Assembly: GCF_000001735.4 (NCBI RefSeq)
Contig: NC_003071.7
Location: forward strand, 9,231,151 to 9,295,150
Origin: Arabidopsis thaliana
Lineage: Eukaryota; Streptophyta; Magnoliopsida; Brassicales; Brassicaceae
Reading direction: 5' to 3'
Length of the DNA: 64,000 nucleotides
The position numbers and the translations under genes are program-made. Of this stretch, positions 12,400-28,503 are shown one piece after another; position 1 is the stretch's first letter, and each line of letters opens with the position of its first letter. The notes under the pieces were generated by a model. It was not told where the DNA came from and did no database searches. It saw nothing but the letters and a program-made list of their open reading frames with translations.

Positions 12400-13429
12400 A
12401 TGGAAGGAAGCGGTGGTGACAGTGGTTCGATGGCTACGCCTGTACAAAAGAAAGTACATGAGGCATGGAGGGTTTACCAATATTATCTGGACAAGACTAC
12501 ACCTCATTCAACTAACAGGTGGATCGGAACACTTGTTTTCTTTCTTATCTACTGTTTGAGGGTTTACTCTATTCACGGATTCTACATCATCTCCTATGGT
12601 CTTGGAATCTACCTCCTGAATCTGCTTATCGGGTTTTTGTCTCCTCTTGTTGATCCTGAGCTCGAGGTATCTGATGGAGCTACTCTGCCTACTCGAGGTT
12701 CTGATGAGTTCAAGCCATTTATCCGCCGTCTCCCGGAGTTTAAATTCTGGTACCTTATTCCCTATCTCCTAACTGCTTATGCTATCATTTTCGTTGTGAT
12801 AAAGTCGGATTTAAAATTCTATTAGCATTCAGGTGGTTAAACCATATGCCATCTTCCTAACCAAGTTGTGCTACTAATGTTTGTGTTGCATTGTCATAAT
12901 CTGTTGTGGCACTATTGCAGTTAAATATTATTGCTCAGTTTTTTTTTTCGTTCTAAGAGCTTCCCGACTACACACAGTAGCTTCTTCATTTTTGGTGACA
13001 ATGTGATTGAATCTGTGGCAGGTACTCCATGACTAAGGCATTCTGCATAGCCTTTCTTATGACATTCTTCTCGGTGTTTGATGTTCCCGTCTTCTGGCCC
13101 ATACTGCTTTGCTACTGGGTCGTTCTCTTTGTCCTCACCATGAGACGCCAAATAGCCCACATGATCAAGCACAAGTACATTCCTTTCAGCATCGGAAAAC
13201 AGGTAACCGTTTTTCACAACTTTGATTTTCAAACTTCGTTTAGTAATAAATTAAACACATTTCAATTGTCTATTGAATCCTGCGAACGTCTCTGCAAATT
13301 CATTCACATTCATAGTTACAGAGTTTGAGGTTAGTTGCTAATTTGATCTCAAACGTTTGATCTGTGTGGCAGAAATATAGCGGCCGGAAATCTTCTGCGA
13401 ACAGCGGCGGCGGCTCTCGTGCTGATTGA
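12400..13429 (+). CDS. RER1B: RER1 family Golgi-to-ER retrieval receptor
   Basis: Exons at 12400-12749, 13022-13202 and 13373-13429 give 195 residues. RER1 proteins sit in the early Golgi and return escaped ER membrane proteins in COPI vesicles. The sequence shows a hydrophilic N-terminus, four membrane segments as two hairpins ([17 protein letters not shown] and [21 protein letters not shown]-like second pair [13 protein letters not shown] and [15 protein letters not shown]), the family stretch [16 protein letters not shown] across the first splice junction, and a basic C-terminal tail. Intron 1 uses a weak donor GTACCT; if kept, the frame runs into a 23-residue hydrophobic tail ending at 12825. 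A leader intron probably spans 11782-12384. At2g21600 by order; paralogue RER1A. Confidence 0.95.
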
Positions 13430-14010
13430 TTTCAACTTGCAGCCACATTTTCTGCAGAAAAAGAATGAAAAAAAGTTGGGTTTTCACGTTGGAACGTTTT
13501 GTAGTGATGAATTACTAGTATTGTTATGCTTCTACAATGAAGAAGAAGGAAACAGAAAAGGGTCATTAGTTTTTATGTTGCAGGAATATTGTTCTTTGTT
13601 AGTTCCCTTTAATCCAAGTACCTCTGCTGTAAATATAATTCAATTTTATTTCGAAACAAATTCATTCATTTTGTTTTCCTTTTAAAACATGTCATTTGTC
13701 TCATTCTAGTTGATAGTTTCGTTTTAACTACAATGAGCTAATAGATTCAACGAGTTCAATAAATTCTTCTGTTTATTGAACAATAATTATCCTACGGATT
13801 AAAACTTCCTTTTCATGAGGCGAAAAGATTCGTTTGGTGGTCATGGAAATTCTTTTACAAAGAGTATTTATTATAATATCCACATGTTTTCAATAATTAT
13901 ACATACAACAATAAAAATATTACACACAACTAATAAGAAACGATTTGTATAAAAAGGATTTTATATACAAGAAAAAAGGAAGAAAATATAGTAATCAATT
14001 GATGGAATTA
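13430..14010. other. convergent 3' regions of RER1B and PE11
   Basis: Sequence between two convergent genes. It holds the 3' untranslated regions and AT-rich spacer. Nothing else seen. Confidence 0.5.
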
Positions 14011-15875
14011 TTAATTAATTTCTTTATTTTGGGTTTGTTTGGGAGCATTCTTGAAGTGAGAAGGGGCAGGTCGGAGCCAGTCTTTGCCGCCGATAAAGTC
14101 CTTGCTCAAGAAGACGGTAGCTTCTTCATCCGATAACTGTTTTGACCATTCTACTCTTTGTTCCCTGTCTGCTCCGGGACCATAACATTTGTATTCACCA
14201 TAATATACAGTACTGAACAAATTTTGTCAAAATTAGTATACATCAGTCAAAAATATTCATAAGAACATTAACCACAAACCAAAAGGTTAAAAAGTACTTT
14301 TCTTTGGTTGAATCTCCCCATTGGTTCCATCCTTGAGGTGCGACGACATTGGAGAAGAAGGAATAAGCAAAGACAACCCTAGAATAAGCTCCCCATGGTC
14401 TTCCCAAAAATGTGGAACCTGATCCAGTTAACTTGCATCCCAAGAATGTAAAGCCTGATTTCTCTGTGGCCGACGTTCTCATTTGCGCCGTTATAGACCC
14501 ATTATTCGGCGACAACGAGTGTAAATGACACCTCTACATATGAAACCATAAAAAAAGTAAGGATTAATTAAACATGTAATGAATAGTTATAGATCATTCC
14601 ATGTTAAAACTATGAGAAAGTTGACTCTTATCTATAAATGGAACATGTTTTTTTTTCTCTCTAAGAGCTGGTCATGCATGCATATATCCCAAAAATATGG
14701 AAATAAATAACTCTAATCACTGGGACGATCCTTAATTGATCTTTAGAAATAGTTGTAGAAAAAGTGATTAAAACATGGGATATATCATATATCATTATTA
14801 TGTGAAGTGTATTTTTAATTGGTACAAATTATGTAAAATGAGTTATTAGTACTTACTTCATATAGAGAAGAAGCGCTTCCACAAATGAAATCGGTGGCTC
14901 CTTCAATATAGCAGTTCTTGAAGTAATGGTTTCCATTGTCGTCAAGGAGAGTGTCTTGGTACGACGTTATCACGCATCCGTAGAACGCTGCCTTATCCGC
15001 CGCCACCCTCAGTGCAACCGCACGTCCCGCCGTTCCAAACTTATTCTACTTACAATAAAACGAAACACATCAATATTAGTAACTTTCTTTTTTTGTTAAT
15101 TAATAATGATTCACTTACTTATGATATTTTGGTGATCTACTTTGAATTGGTATTTTATAAAATGAATGTATACGATGTATGATGAAGATTGACCTGAATA
15201 GTGAGAAATCGGCATACAAAATCGGATGCAAAGATAGTGAGAGTGGGTGATTCCAAAATGTCTTCGCCATCGCTCCATATGAGAAAAGTGTTGGAAGCTT
15301 GTGTCCCACTCAATGTTATGTAGGGTTTCTCCGCAGGTATCACCACTTTTTCTCTGTTATCAATGAAATCGCTAATTCTCAAAACTATATACTTTAAAAG
15401 CATAGAATAAACTAATCATCAATAACATATACTATTTAGGAAAAAAAATCATAAATATATTAGTAGGTCAAAAAAGCCTAGTACCTAATACCCAGCTGAT
15501 AAATATCAACAAAATCTAAACCCTAAACCATTAAGGTCTAAAAACCTAATAAACCTTAAGACGACTTAAATATAGAAAATCTAACAAAATATTTTATATG
15601 TACCGGTAAATTCCAGGCTTAACCCAAATGAAATAGAGTTGAGAGTTGTTTAGATTGGGAGGGATAGATTCAATTGCTTCTTGAATCTTACTGAAGTCTC
15701 CTTTGCCCGATTGATCAACTCTTATTAGAATTGCAGTCGAAAAATCAATGGAAGATGGAGAAGAAGAAGAAGCCATGGAAGAAGATGTGATTGAAGAGAG
15801 GATGAAAATATTGATGATTATGATATGATGATAGTTAGCAATTGAACGTTTGGACTTCGTTTTATAAAGTCCCAT
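14011..15875 (-). CDS. PE11: pectinesterase (pectin methylesterase)
   Basis: Minus-strand exons 15875-15604, 15353-15194, 15045-14857, 14533-14298 and 14212-14011 give 352 residues. It removes methyl esters from cell-wall homogalacturonan. Family landmarks in order: GIYREKV, GRAVALR, SYQDTL (catalytic region, near residue 174), ATDFICG (catalytic Asp near 196), LGRPWG (Arg near 252), then the join [10 protein letters not shown] across the last intron. It is a short form with no inhibitor-like pro-region. The N-terminal 33 residues include a hydrophobic run ([14 protein letters not shown]) that could be a signal sequence. Oddity: a TATA-like TTTATAAAA overlaps codons 4-6 of this long form, so the internal ATG at 15776 (319 residues) may be used. 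At2g21610 by order. Confidence 0.93.
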
Positions 15876-17598
15876 CTTGGCATAACCCATGTGAGGTTTC
15901 ACGTCTTGGCGATTGTGCAGAGGACAAAAAAAACAAATACAAGATAGAAATAAAAAATGAAAACTATTGAATTCAATTAGTGAAGCAAGAGTGTGAAAAT
16001 TAGAATTTTGAAAAGTTTGGTTTGCACATAAAGGAGATTGTTTTATATACATACCAATGGTTGACTAAAAATCAAGATGACGTGGTGGGATTGGCCAGCG
16101 GTCGAATTCTTATGATCGAAGTTGAAAGATTGCATTTCGTTGACAAGAGATTTTTTCTATATCAGATTCAAACTTTAAACTCTAAGACACAAGTTCTATA
16201 CACACAAGAATATATATTTGTATATTTAACCATGGTACATAACCTAGACTACTCTCCAAAACTTGTATAAAAAGGATTTTATTGTCATCCTACAAGACTA
16301 CAACGTGTCAACGTCTACAATGACCTAATTAAACAGAACCAAACCAGTTTTTAATAATGTTGGGCTGAAATTCGATTTCTAACCTCTTGACCAACAAAAC
16401 AATCTTCCATTTGAATAAACTACACGTTTTTGGTTCACTTGAAAAGTTTTTATCATCGATACGTCAATTTATCTACATTTATCTTACGTATGTTTGGTAA
16501 ATGGTAATTGAATATGAACATTAAAAAAAAAAAAATCAAACATTAAACTATGAGTTACGTCGTTAATATGTAATTGCTTACCAATTTTTTTTTTGTTAAA
16601 TTTAAGTCATTAGAGAATACTTAAGATATACTTTACGTGTAGGGTTGGCGGCTTGCATGCTTCGTGCATTAGTTTTAGCAATCAAAAAGAGATCTATAAT
16701 GAGTATTTTTGTATGTTTGAATGTAAGAACTAAGGAAAAAAAAGCGTGTATCTATGTTTTCCGTCAAAGGCCGAATATATATCCCGATATAGTAATGGGC
16801 CGAAACCCAAAACTAAAGGCACATACTAACAAAACTACTTCTATAGAAAATTATAGATGCACTCAACACTTTTGTCTATATACTATTCCCAATAGTTTGT
16901 TTTTTATCACTAATGGTAGTAGACATGTTGATTTGCACATTGCAGCTACAAAACTACAAAAAAAAAAACGAGCCATATGGATGCTTGTCAGATTGTTACT
17001 GTCACATGAAGAAAACCAAAGTCTTATCTTTTATTTTTATACATCCAAGTAGAACACGACACGATTGGTAAACGAAACCTATATAGTCAAAAAACTCAAA
17101 ATCAACGGATTTTGTTTACTGTTTGAATTATGTTCTTGTTAGTTAGATTTATTCTTTTGTATGCATATGTAACAATTTTGTGTAGGGAAGAAATTATAGT
17201 CATAATAACTCATTAACTAAAAATAAAATATGGTCTAATGATTAGACTCTAATCCGAACAATAACAAACAATTATTTTCGTTTAGTGTCTCTCTTATTTT
17301 ATCCAAGAAAAAAGAAGTGTCAATTTATAATATCTTCTGGAAAGCAGCCGACAGAAAATTGTGGGCTCACATGAAAAAAATTTCAATGATGCGTCAAAAA
17401 GCAACCAAACGACTCCAAAATAAAATCAAATCAAAAATCAAATTCTCTACACGCAACTTTCTTTCAAATACAAAACCAATCATCTCGATTCATCCAACCC
17501 GCGAAGACCCAGAAACCAAAATCGAAGACCCAACAAAACCCACAAGTCGAAATCTCGAAATCCGTTGAGAGTTTGTTCCTTTTTTTGTTTGCTCGGAG
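15876..17598. other. divergent spacer between PE11 and RD2
   Basis: About 1.7 kb of AT-rich DNA between divergent genes. The longest open frame (16645-17052) lacks any domain and codes for a low-complexity, codon-poor peptide. A TGGGCC motif is at about 16797. No RNA gene or element recognised. Confidence 0.5.
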
Positions 17599-18836
17599 AT
17601 GGAGGCTTTGCCGGAGGATGAAGAGTACAGTTTCAGGGAAGTAGTGTTGCCGTCTTTGATTCCGGTAGTGCCGGAGCCGGAACTTGAGAGAGAGAGCGGA
17701 GAGAGGAGAAGAGGAAGAGATGTTATCGTAGCCGTTGATCATGGTCCCAATAGCAAACACGCTTTTGATTGGGCTCTTGTTCATTTCTGTCGTCTCGCCG
17801 ATACTCTCCATCTTGTCCACGCCGTCTCAAGTTCGTTCTCTCTTCAATGTGAATAGTATATAGTCCGATTTCGTGTTCATTTGCATTTCCAGATCTGGAA
17901 TCGGAGATTCTAAAGCTGGTTTTTGATTTTCTTCGCAGGTGTTAAGAACGATGTTGTGTATGAGACGAGCCAAGCCCTCATGGAGAAACTTGCTGTTGAG
18001 GCGTATCAAGTTGCCATGGTAACCTTTATATTGTATTATCTCTTTTTGGTTTGCCTGATAATGTTGTTTCTTGATTGCTAAGTTAGGGTCTGAGAATCCA
18101 ATTCAATCAGATGTTTCATTAGTAGCATTTCCTAACAACTACTAGTTCTTAGAATTGAGATCGTTGCTTAGTTCTTCTCTTGAATCCAAACACTAGTTCT
18201 AGTCTATTCATTTGTCGCATTTGCTACCAACTGCGTAGAGACAAAACCTCTGGTGTATGTATTCTTGGAAATCAATATTGTGATGATTTTAGATGAGAAT
18301 AATCAGAAAAATGAGTTTGGTACACACTTTATAGATATATTCTTTGAATTCGATGACATAACTTGATACTGATTTTGTTATGTTTAGGTAAAGAGTGTGG
18401 CTCGTGTTGTTGAAGGCGATGCTGGTAAAGTAATCTGCAAGGAAGCAGAGAAAGTGAAGCCTGCTGCTGTGATTGTAGGCACACGAGGCAGGAGCTTAGT
18501 AAGAAGGTTGGTTATAACTTATAATACAAAAACAACTACTAGTTGTGTGATCTATGTCTTGTTTTTCTTCTCTTTTGCCTTTCCTAAGTCGATGATTCTC
18601 TTTTGGATACTTGTGCAGCGTGCTACAGGGGAGCGTAAGCGAGTATTGTTTCCACAATTGCAAATCTGCTCCTGTCATAATCGTTCCTGGAAAAGGTACA
18701 TTACTAATCAATCATGGTAAAACCGGAGTGATCATCACATTCATTTGTATATAACTAGAAACCTTTTGATTGTAATGCAGAAGCTGGAGACGAGTCGATC
18801 GTGGACTGGACACGCTCAGAAGATCCTAAACCCTGA
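17599..18836 (+). CDS. RD2: universal stress protein-like, adenine nucleotide alpha hydrolase fold
   Basis: Exons at 17599-17830, 17939-18018, 18388-18506, 18619-18695 and 18781-18836 give 187 residues. The USP fold is visible as DVIVAVDHGPNSKHAFDWAL near residue 41, HLVHAVSS, and the late nucleotide-loop region VIVGTRGRSLVRSVLQGSVS leading to CKSAPVIIVPG. The G-x2-G-x9-G(S/T) ATP-binding pattern is kept as GTRGRS...GSVS. A 40-residue acidic N-terminal extension precedes the fold. The family is linked to stress responses; the name RD2 (responsive to desiccation) and At2g21620 come from memory. All introns are GT-AG. The substrate is not known. Confidence 0.93.
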
Positions 18837-19195
18837 AGAAAAAGTTCAAGTGTTGTTTCCACGAAGACTGTTTTGTTTTTCATCTTTCTGTCGCTACTGT
18901 TGCAGTCTTTGTTTCTGTATGTCCCTAAAAATCTTAGATTGCTTCTTCTTCGTCTCTCTGTGTGTGTATGTGTTTTGATTTGGGTTTTTGTAGTTTCAAA
19001 ATTTCTGTATAAAACCTTTGCTCAGGAATGAATGTATTGTATGCAATGGTGTGATGTGTTTCAGACTTTTCAGTAAACAAGCCTATAGCAGACACTATTT
19101 CTTTTACGCAGTTGATCGAACACTTGGTGTGCGTCTTGGTGAAATATAGAAAGATTACAGATTTGTTTGTTGTTTACTAGAGAGGTTAGTCAACC
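18837..19195. other. RD2 3' region and SEC23-like promoter
   Basis: Short spacer that must contain the RD2 3' untranslated region and the promoter of the next gene. No strong TATA was picked out. Confidence 0.4.
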
Positions 19196-22679
<3,484 letters not shown>

Positions 22680-23176
22680 TATGGGCCTGCCATTTAGCTA
22701 CCGACTTTGCTATTTGTTGTTTACGTGAGAAAGTGAGAAAAAGATTTAGGCAAGATTCGTTTTTTACATTGATCATACGAGATCAAAAAGGAAAAACACC
22801 AAAACCTTGATGAAGAAGTAAAACAGATGATGTTAGCTAAACCGAGAAAGTAAAACTATCTTAAACCTTGATGAAGAAGGAAAAACACCAAAACCTTAAT
22901 CTTAAGTTTCAAAAAGAAAATCACCAAAATAACTTAAATGTAAAAAGGAAAAAAAGCAACAAACCCCATACTCCATATCATTCAGCCACAAAATATTTGT
23001 ATAAGCGAAAATTGAAGATTGATAAAAGTTAAAGGGTCAAAACTTAATTTAGAAGAATGTACATACAATAATACAAGGGTTACCTTTTACACTATCAAAA
23101 AGGTTAAGGGGTCAAATTTGAAGGAACAGTTAAATTAAGGTCCAATTATTGTTATTTAAAACGCTGCGTTTAGTAA
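22680..23176. other. spacer with short direct repeats
   Basis: 3' region of the SEC23-like gene and spacer. The motif AAAAACACCAAAACCTT occurs twice (near 22793 and 22882), with the related ACCTTGATGAAGAAG also twice, a small local duplication. No gene. Confidence 0.5.
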
Positions 23177-23189
23177 CTTGCTCTCCAAG
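23177..23189 (+). promoter_or_regulatory. mitochondrial dysfunction motif (MDM)
   Basis: CTTGCTCTCCAAG fits the consensus CTTG-N5-CAMG exactly and is palindromic in its outer bases. NAC factors of the ANAC013/ANAC017 group bind this motif when mitochondria are stressed. It lies about 650 bases before the UPOX start codon but close to its inferred transcription start (near 23260), because a leader intron runs 23358-23834. A G-box core CACGTG follows at 23212-23217 and a TATA-like TATATAGATATA near 23239. Confidence 0.8.
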
Positions 23190-23834
23190 GAGATCTAGCT
23201 TGTTCTACTCGCACGTGATTATAACCCATTCATAACTGTATATAGATATAGACGTCGTCCTTGTGCTTGCAGAGAAAGATAAAAACAGAAAAAGATAAGG
23301 AACTTGCAGAGAAAGCAAAAAAGAAAGAAGAAGCGAAGAAGAGAAACTAAGATTCAGGTAACTGCAAGCTTTGAATCTCTTCATTAATTTCTTGCTTATG
23401 AATTACTTATGATCGATAATGAGGCTGGTGAGTTCTGTTTCACTGAATCCGCAGCAAATTTTGAGAAATTCGTTAGTTTTTGTTTGAATCTCTCTTAGGA
23501 ATTTGGTCGAACACTTGGTGGATATCTTGTTTATTAGTAAATCGTTTTGGAATTGTTGTTTTTTGCTTCGATTCAGTATCACGGGGTGTTTCTTGCTAAT
23601 GATTATTGCTTTAATTTTCTTGCTGGGCTTGAGCTGATTATTTTGGTTGTTGAGAATCCGAATGGTTTTGGTTAGATGTTAGGTGAATTTGTTTATGTTT
23701 GTGAGACTTTAGGGTTCTTGAGACTTGAGTTTGATTATTGGATTAACATAACTGGTTTTGATAGATGTGAGGATTGCTTTGTGTAATATCTTAATTGGAT
23801 CATTCGTATTCATGAGATTTCTTTCTGTTTTCAG

Positions 23835-24303
23835 ATGGCTTCCCAGACAAATCAAACCGTGGTGGATACCAAGAAAATCGAAACCGAGAACCCGCCAAAA
23901 CCGCAAGTGCCTGCATCATCATGCAGGAAGAGGGTGAAGGATGATAACGCCACTTTCTTTGCAAACCTCAAGGATCACATGGATGAATTCATACATGCCT
24001 CAATGGATGAACACAAGACTTGTTTCAAAAACACCATGGACAAGGTTATTTCTCAATCCTCTATATCGCTTGATGACATCGTGGATTTGGCATGCTTATG
24101 TGTTTGATTAATGTTGAAGATGCTTAGAATGCATAATTATCTCTATCTCGTTATTTAGTGTTAATCTATCTCTTAACTTATTTGGTTGGATCTCTCAGAT
24201 ATTCGGGAGCTTCTCCAAGGCGGAGGCAGTTGCAGAGAAGCAAATTGAGGCTAAGGAAGTGGTCGAGATTCACTCTCCTCTTCAGACAGCAGTGACTAAG
24301 TAG
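23835..24303 (+). CDS. UPOX: UPOX, small mitochondrial protein induced by oxidative stress
   Basis: Exons at 23835-24044 and 24199-24303 give 104 residues. The protein is hydrophilic: a short N-terminal region with KPQVP and CRKRVKDD, then FFANLKDHMDEFIHASMDEHKTCF, then a charged helix FSKAEAVAEKQIEAKEVVEI and the end VTK. I recognise it as At2g21640, a standard marker of mitochondrial retrograde signalling; its biochemical role is unknown. The ATG sits directly after the acceptor (TTTTCAG) of a leader intron at 23358-23834. The matching upstream MDM supports the identity. No predicted membrane segment or enzyme motif is seen. Confidence 0.9.
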
Positions 24304-27300
24304 AGATTTTCACAACTTGTGAGCTCAGAAATAATCATGGAGTGTGTTTTCTTTTTTCATGTATTTGGGTGTTAATACTCTTAGAACCTGCTTCTATCTC
24401 TAACCCATTCTAAATCAGACAATTTGTTTCTAGACCATTGCGTTTAATCATCTATACTAATATCATTTAATATGCAAGTCTTTATCATTCCCTACTTACG
24501 TATTATTATTACTTTGCTATGAAAATATGACCATGGACCGCCAAACTTAAATAAAGTTACTGATTTTTTTTGTGGGTTTGGCTTGAAACTCCGTTGGACT
24601 GAAATTAATAAAAAAAATGATCCTTGAGGAAAGAAATATATCTTAGTTTCAATGTTATAGTGCTGTGTTTGTGAAACGATTAACCTTCTGTGAATTATTT
24701 TTTTGATAAAATTATAGATTTACTTGTCCCTCAAGAAGAATGTACATACAATTGTTGTCATAAATTTTTCCCCCTTAAAACATACTATTTTTAACTTGTC
24801 CCTCAAGAATAATTCTTCTTTAGTCTAAAGGTGTGTTATTGAATCATAGATATTTGTTCATTCTTTTTGCCCAAAAAGAAAAGGATATTTGTTCATTCTC
24901 TAAATTTAAAATCTACAATTGAATAAAGAAACAAATTAACAAAAAGACAATTACCAATCTCTGTTAATTAAGTTTTAACATAAATCGATGCAATAGCTTT
25001 CTAAGCAAACAAAAAAAAAAAAAAAAAAAAAAAGATAAAGACGATTCAAAAATTACACTTTACGAAGGATCAAACATAAGAGAAATATGACTCCATGGGA
25101 GTCTATCATTTATGATCCTCACTCGGAAGACGGACTATGGCATGACTCTTCCTCCCTTAAGAATTTACCACATTATGTGGATGTAAAGTTAAGTATACGT
25201 TTACATAGTTGATTATATCCATATGTTGTTAACTTAAACATTGACAAGTACTAAATTTTTACATATAGAGTCATCTATGTTTCCTAATGTAATTAACTTT
25301 ACATCCACATGATTGTTATATTCCCAAATAGTTAACTACTTATACACATAGTTACTTCACTTCCTCTGTTTTCCTAATTTTCATTTTCAACCACAACTTA
25401 GATCTTATTGTAATGAGTTATCTTGTTTAGTAACAGCCAGACACAACTCAGGAGTATCAAAAACAATCAGAAGTGGTGTAAAACAGAACCAAAATAAACA
25501 ATCTTTTTAGAGAACAAGCTATTATGAGCTAGTTGAACAACAACATACTTATTCCAGAAAACAGTTTTATGTATTGGATTGCTACAAATGTTAGACAAAA
25601 ATCAACAAAAGCAGTGGCAGTTTACTGATAAAATCACTCTTAAAAAAAAGAACAAAAACAACAGTTCTATGGTAACAATGTCAGATGAGAAGAAGATTAA
25701 GATCAATTCTTAAAAGAAAATGATTAAGATCTTTTTCCTTATATATTCTCTCATCAACCAATAAAAACCCCTGAGCATGGAGATTCTCCATTTCCTAAGT
25801 TCTTTATTCAAAGATTCCGAGAAACAAGAAAATAAAAAGAACTCTACTGTTATAGGCTGCTACTATGGCTGATTTTGGACCAGGCTTGTGTCTGTGGATA
25901 CTTTTTTCCCTCAAATGGGACTAGCTCTTATGGATTCCTGGTGATAATATGCCATTTCCTTCTTTTGCGTAAAGTTTGTCCGAATCCAATTTTGTAAAGG
26001 GATCATTCTTTTGTTGATAATAATATCTCACCACTATCCTCGAAAATCCTTCGAAAACATTTTGAGCTACAGAAACTTCCATTATAGAGTGATTACTTCA
26101 GGTTCGGGTTCTTTTCCAAGTTGCAAAAGGAGAGCAACCACTAGGAGAGGAATCAGAATACTTAGTTTTTGTTTCTTGCTAGATTTGGGGATAAGGGTTC
26201 CAAATATCAACAGTAATTTTGTAACAAATTAAAATGCTTACTCTTTTACCTTCCTTTTCATACAGATTCCTTGTAAGCTACTCCGGGTAAATTCTCAGCA
26301 ATGATCACTCAAGACCTGGAGATATCAGAATAAAACCCTCAAGCGTTTACTGATGCAACTATTCATAGTGAGAAAGTAAAAATAACCATCTTGCTCAACA
26401 ACAAAATAATCGACCTTATGAACTCAAGATTATCGTTTTCACAGCTAAAGAATTTACCTAAACTTATGACTTAAATGTGGGGAAAGTGTTCCTTTTTTAC
26501 CATTTCAATACCTAGGCAAAGAAGGTCGCTGTGAAGCATCGTGACGATGAGAATATCAGTAGTGCCCCAATGCCTACTAGCAGAATTTCTTGGCAACTTG
26601 CAATCTATTATCTCTCTGGAATATATTGTGCCCCAAGGCCTCATTATTGTTAAGATTCTTTCTCTGTTTAAAGTTTTCCTTCTCGATAAGAAGTTTCGCC
26701 GCCCCTACCCTGAAACCAAACCATGACATCTTAGAAACAGAACCATCCATTATCATAACTAGAATAAAAATATCTTAATAATATAAGTGCTTATATTGGC
26801 ATATATCCAGAAAGAGAGCAAATTAAAGTATCATAAGACCTATACACGTAAAGGAATATCATCTTACTTAGCAAAACTAATAACATTTAGTGAAATGGAT
26901 AAACACTATTATCAAGAAAGATCCGAGAAGTATGGTTCTTAAATAGCTTTACTTTAAAAAGTGTGTAGACAATAACTTTATATAGTCTTGTGGTCTTTTG
27001 ATAACAAACCTGATTCAATAGTGATAAGATATGAGTATGGTCCTCCATCTCCCATGGGACTTTGAATCACCTGTGTTTCCGAGAGAGGGAAAATCTTGAG
27101 ACTTTAAATCAAAATGTCAACTTTATTATGAACTAAAAATCAAACAACAAGTGGATCATTAATGAACAACCTTTGTTGCATGAAAAGAAAATCTTCAAAT
27201 CTTTTAAAGAATGAAACAAAATGCTCACTTTCTGAGATAAAACCAAACAACAAGTGGACCATTTATGCATGTTGTCTTTTTGCCAAGTATGTATATTATT

Positions 27301-28210
27301 AGTCCTATTGTGCATTATTTAGCAACCTAATTTAGTTATATGACAATAATCTATTTGCCCATCCCAACCCTGGATTCTTACCAAACAAGGTAATTAAAGT
27401 GTTCATGTGAAACATTAATGTTTGTATTTTGTAATACGACAACTTTTGGTTCCCGCCCATATTCAATAATGCAGACACTAAAGAACAGAAGAAACAATTT
27501 GAATATCCACCAAGAAAAGTGATTATTTAACAAATTAACAACCAAGAATCTACATTAGACAATATATGACCAAGAAAAACACAGTTGCCTAACTTCAAGG
27601 AGATGGACCCAACAAGCCAAGGAAAAAAAAAGGTAGGTAAACAATGTTGACGTTTATTTTTTTCAACAACAAGAAAACACAGAAAAATGTCGATGATTGT
27701 ACGGAAAGATCATCAATACAGCTAGATAAATTGATATGGTTTTCATGGCAGAGAATCTCAAGGTAAAGCTCTGCCCCCACTTTTCTTTAAGAATTCTTCT
27801 TATACAAGAGAATATATGACTTATGGTGAACACACGAAAAGCTCCAACTTTGTGTTTGTGGATACAAATTAATCCTCACAATGTTTCAAAATCACTGAGA
27901 TTTTTGATAAGAAGGAAATCTGATTAGTCAATGAAAATCATCTGTCAATAGAGACTTGTCCCTAACTTTCAACCAAAGACTTGTAATTTTCCGCGAGCAC
28001 GTGAGCTTTGTGCTCTGATTAGAGACCAGACTGTTCCATGAATTAAGTACCATAGGTAGAGAGATTTTCCTAACTATTTATTACCTAAACTGTTTCTTTT
28101 TGACAAGAAGCTTAATCTAGAGAATGACGTCATAACCACTAATTGGGAAAGAAAAGTAAACATATTAGTTATAACATTTATAGAAAAGTGTGTCTAGGGA
28201 GCATCATATG
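24304..28210. other. 3.9-kb gene-poor region
   Basis: No gene is supported. Contents seen: ACTTGTCCCTCAAGAA twice near 24720 and 24795; GATATTTGTTCATTCT twice near 24849 and 24885; an A24 run near 25010-25033; an imperfect inverted repeat at 25175-25310; and AACAACAAGTGGA twice near 27142 and 27249. Parts of 25850-26700 have more even base composition and could be a non-coding transcript or a decayed gene, but no open frame or domain supports this. Confidence 0.5.
25175..25310. repeat. inverted repeat, 18-bp perfect core arms
   Basis: ATGTGGATGTAAAGTTAA at 25175-25192 is the exact reverse complement of 25293-25310. Similarity continues weakly outside and inside the cores, so the structure is a hairpin with roughly 50-base imperfect arms and about 100 bases of loop. 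It may be a decayed miniature transposon or a small-RNA hairpin. Confidence 0.55.
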
Positions 28211-28220
28211 CCAAATATGG
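28211..28220 (+). promoter_or_regulatory. perfect CArG box upstream of RL2
   Basis: CCAAATATGG fits CC(A/T)6GG, the MADS-domain binding site, about 290 bases before the RL2 start codon. Whether it is used is unknown. Confidence 0.5.
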
Positions 28221-28503
28221 ATGGAAAAACGCAATCTTTGGTTGATTAGTTTGGATCTTTGATACTGATCTCCACAAAAAAATTTGCTCATATTCTTTTC
28301 TAGCTATAGAGACAAAGACTTAAAATTCTCTTTGTTTTGGCAAAGATATCTTTTAACAACTGGCCCTACCCCACACCAAAACCTCTTTATAAAGAGCAAG
28401 GACTCTGCGACATCTGTGCAACATATCATTTCCTCAGAATCTCTTTCTTTTCTAGGTTTATTACTACACAAAACCAAACATCATCAACTTTAGTTACTAA
28501 ACA

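Noticed and set aside
16645-17052. 135-codon open frame between PE11 and RD2
   Set aside because: AT-rich, no signal peptide, domain or splice pattern; chance frame in spacer.
26011-26778. several 60-70 codon frames in the gene-poor region
   Set aside because: Overlapping, without domains, and with no consistent codon use.
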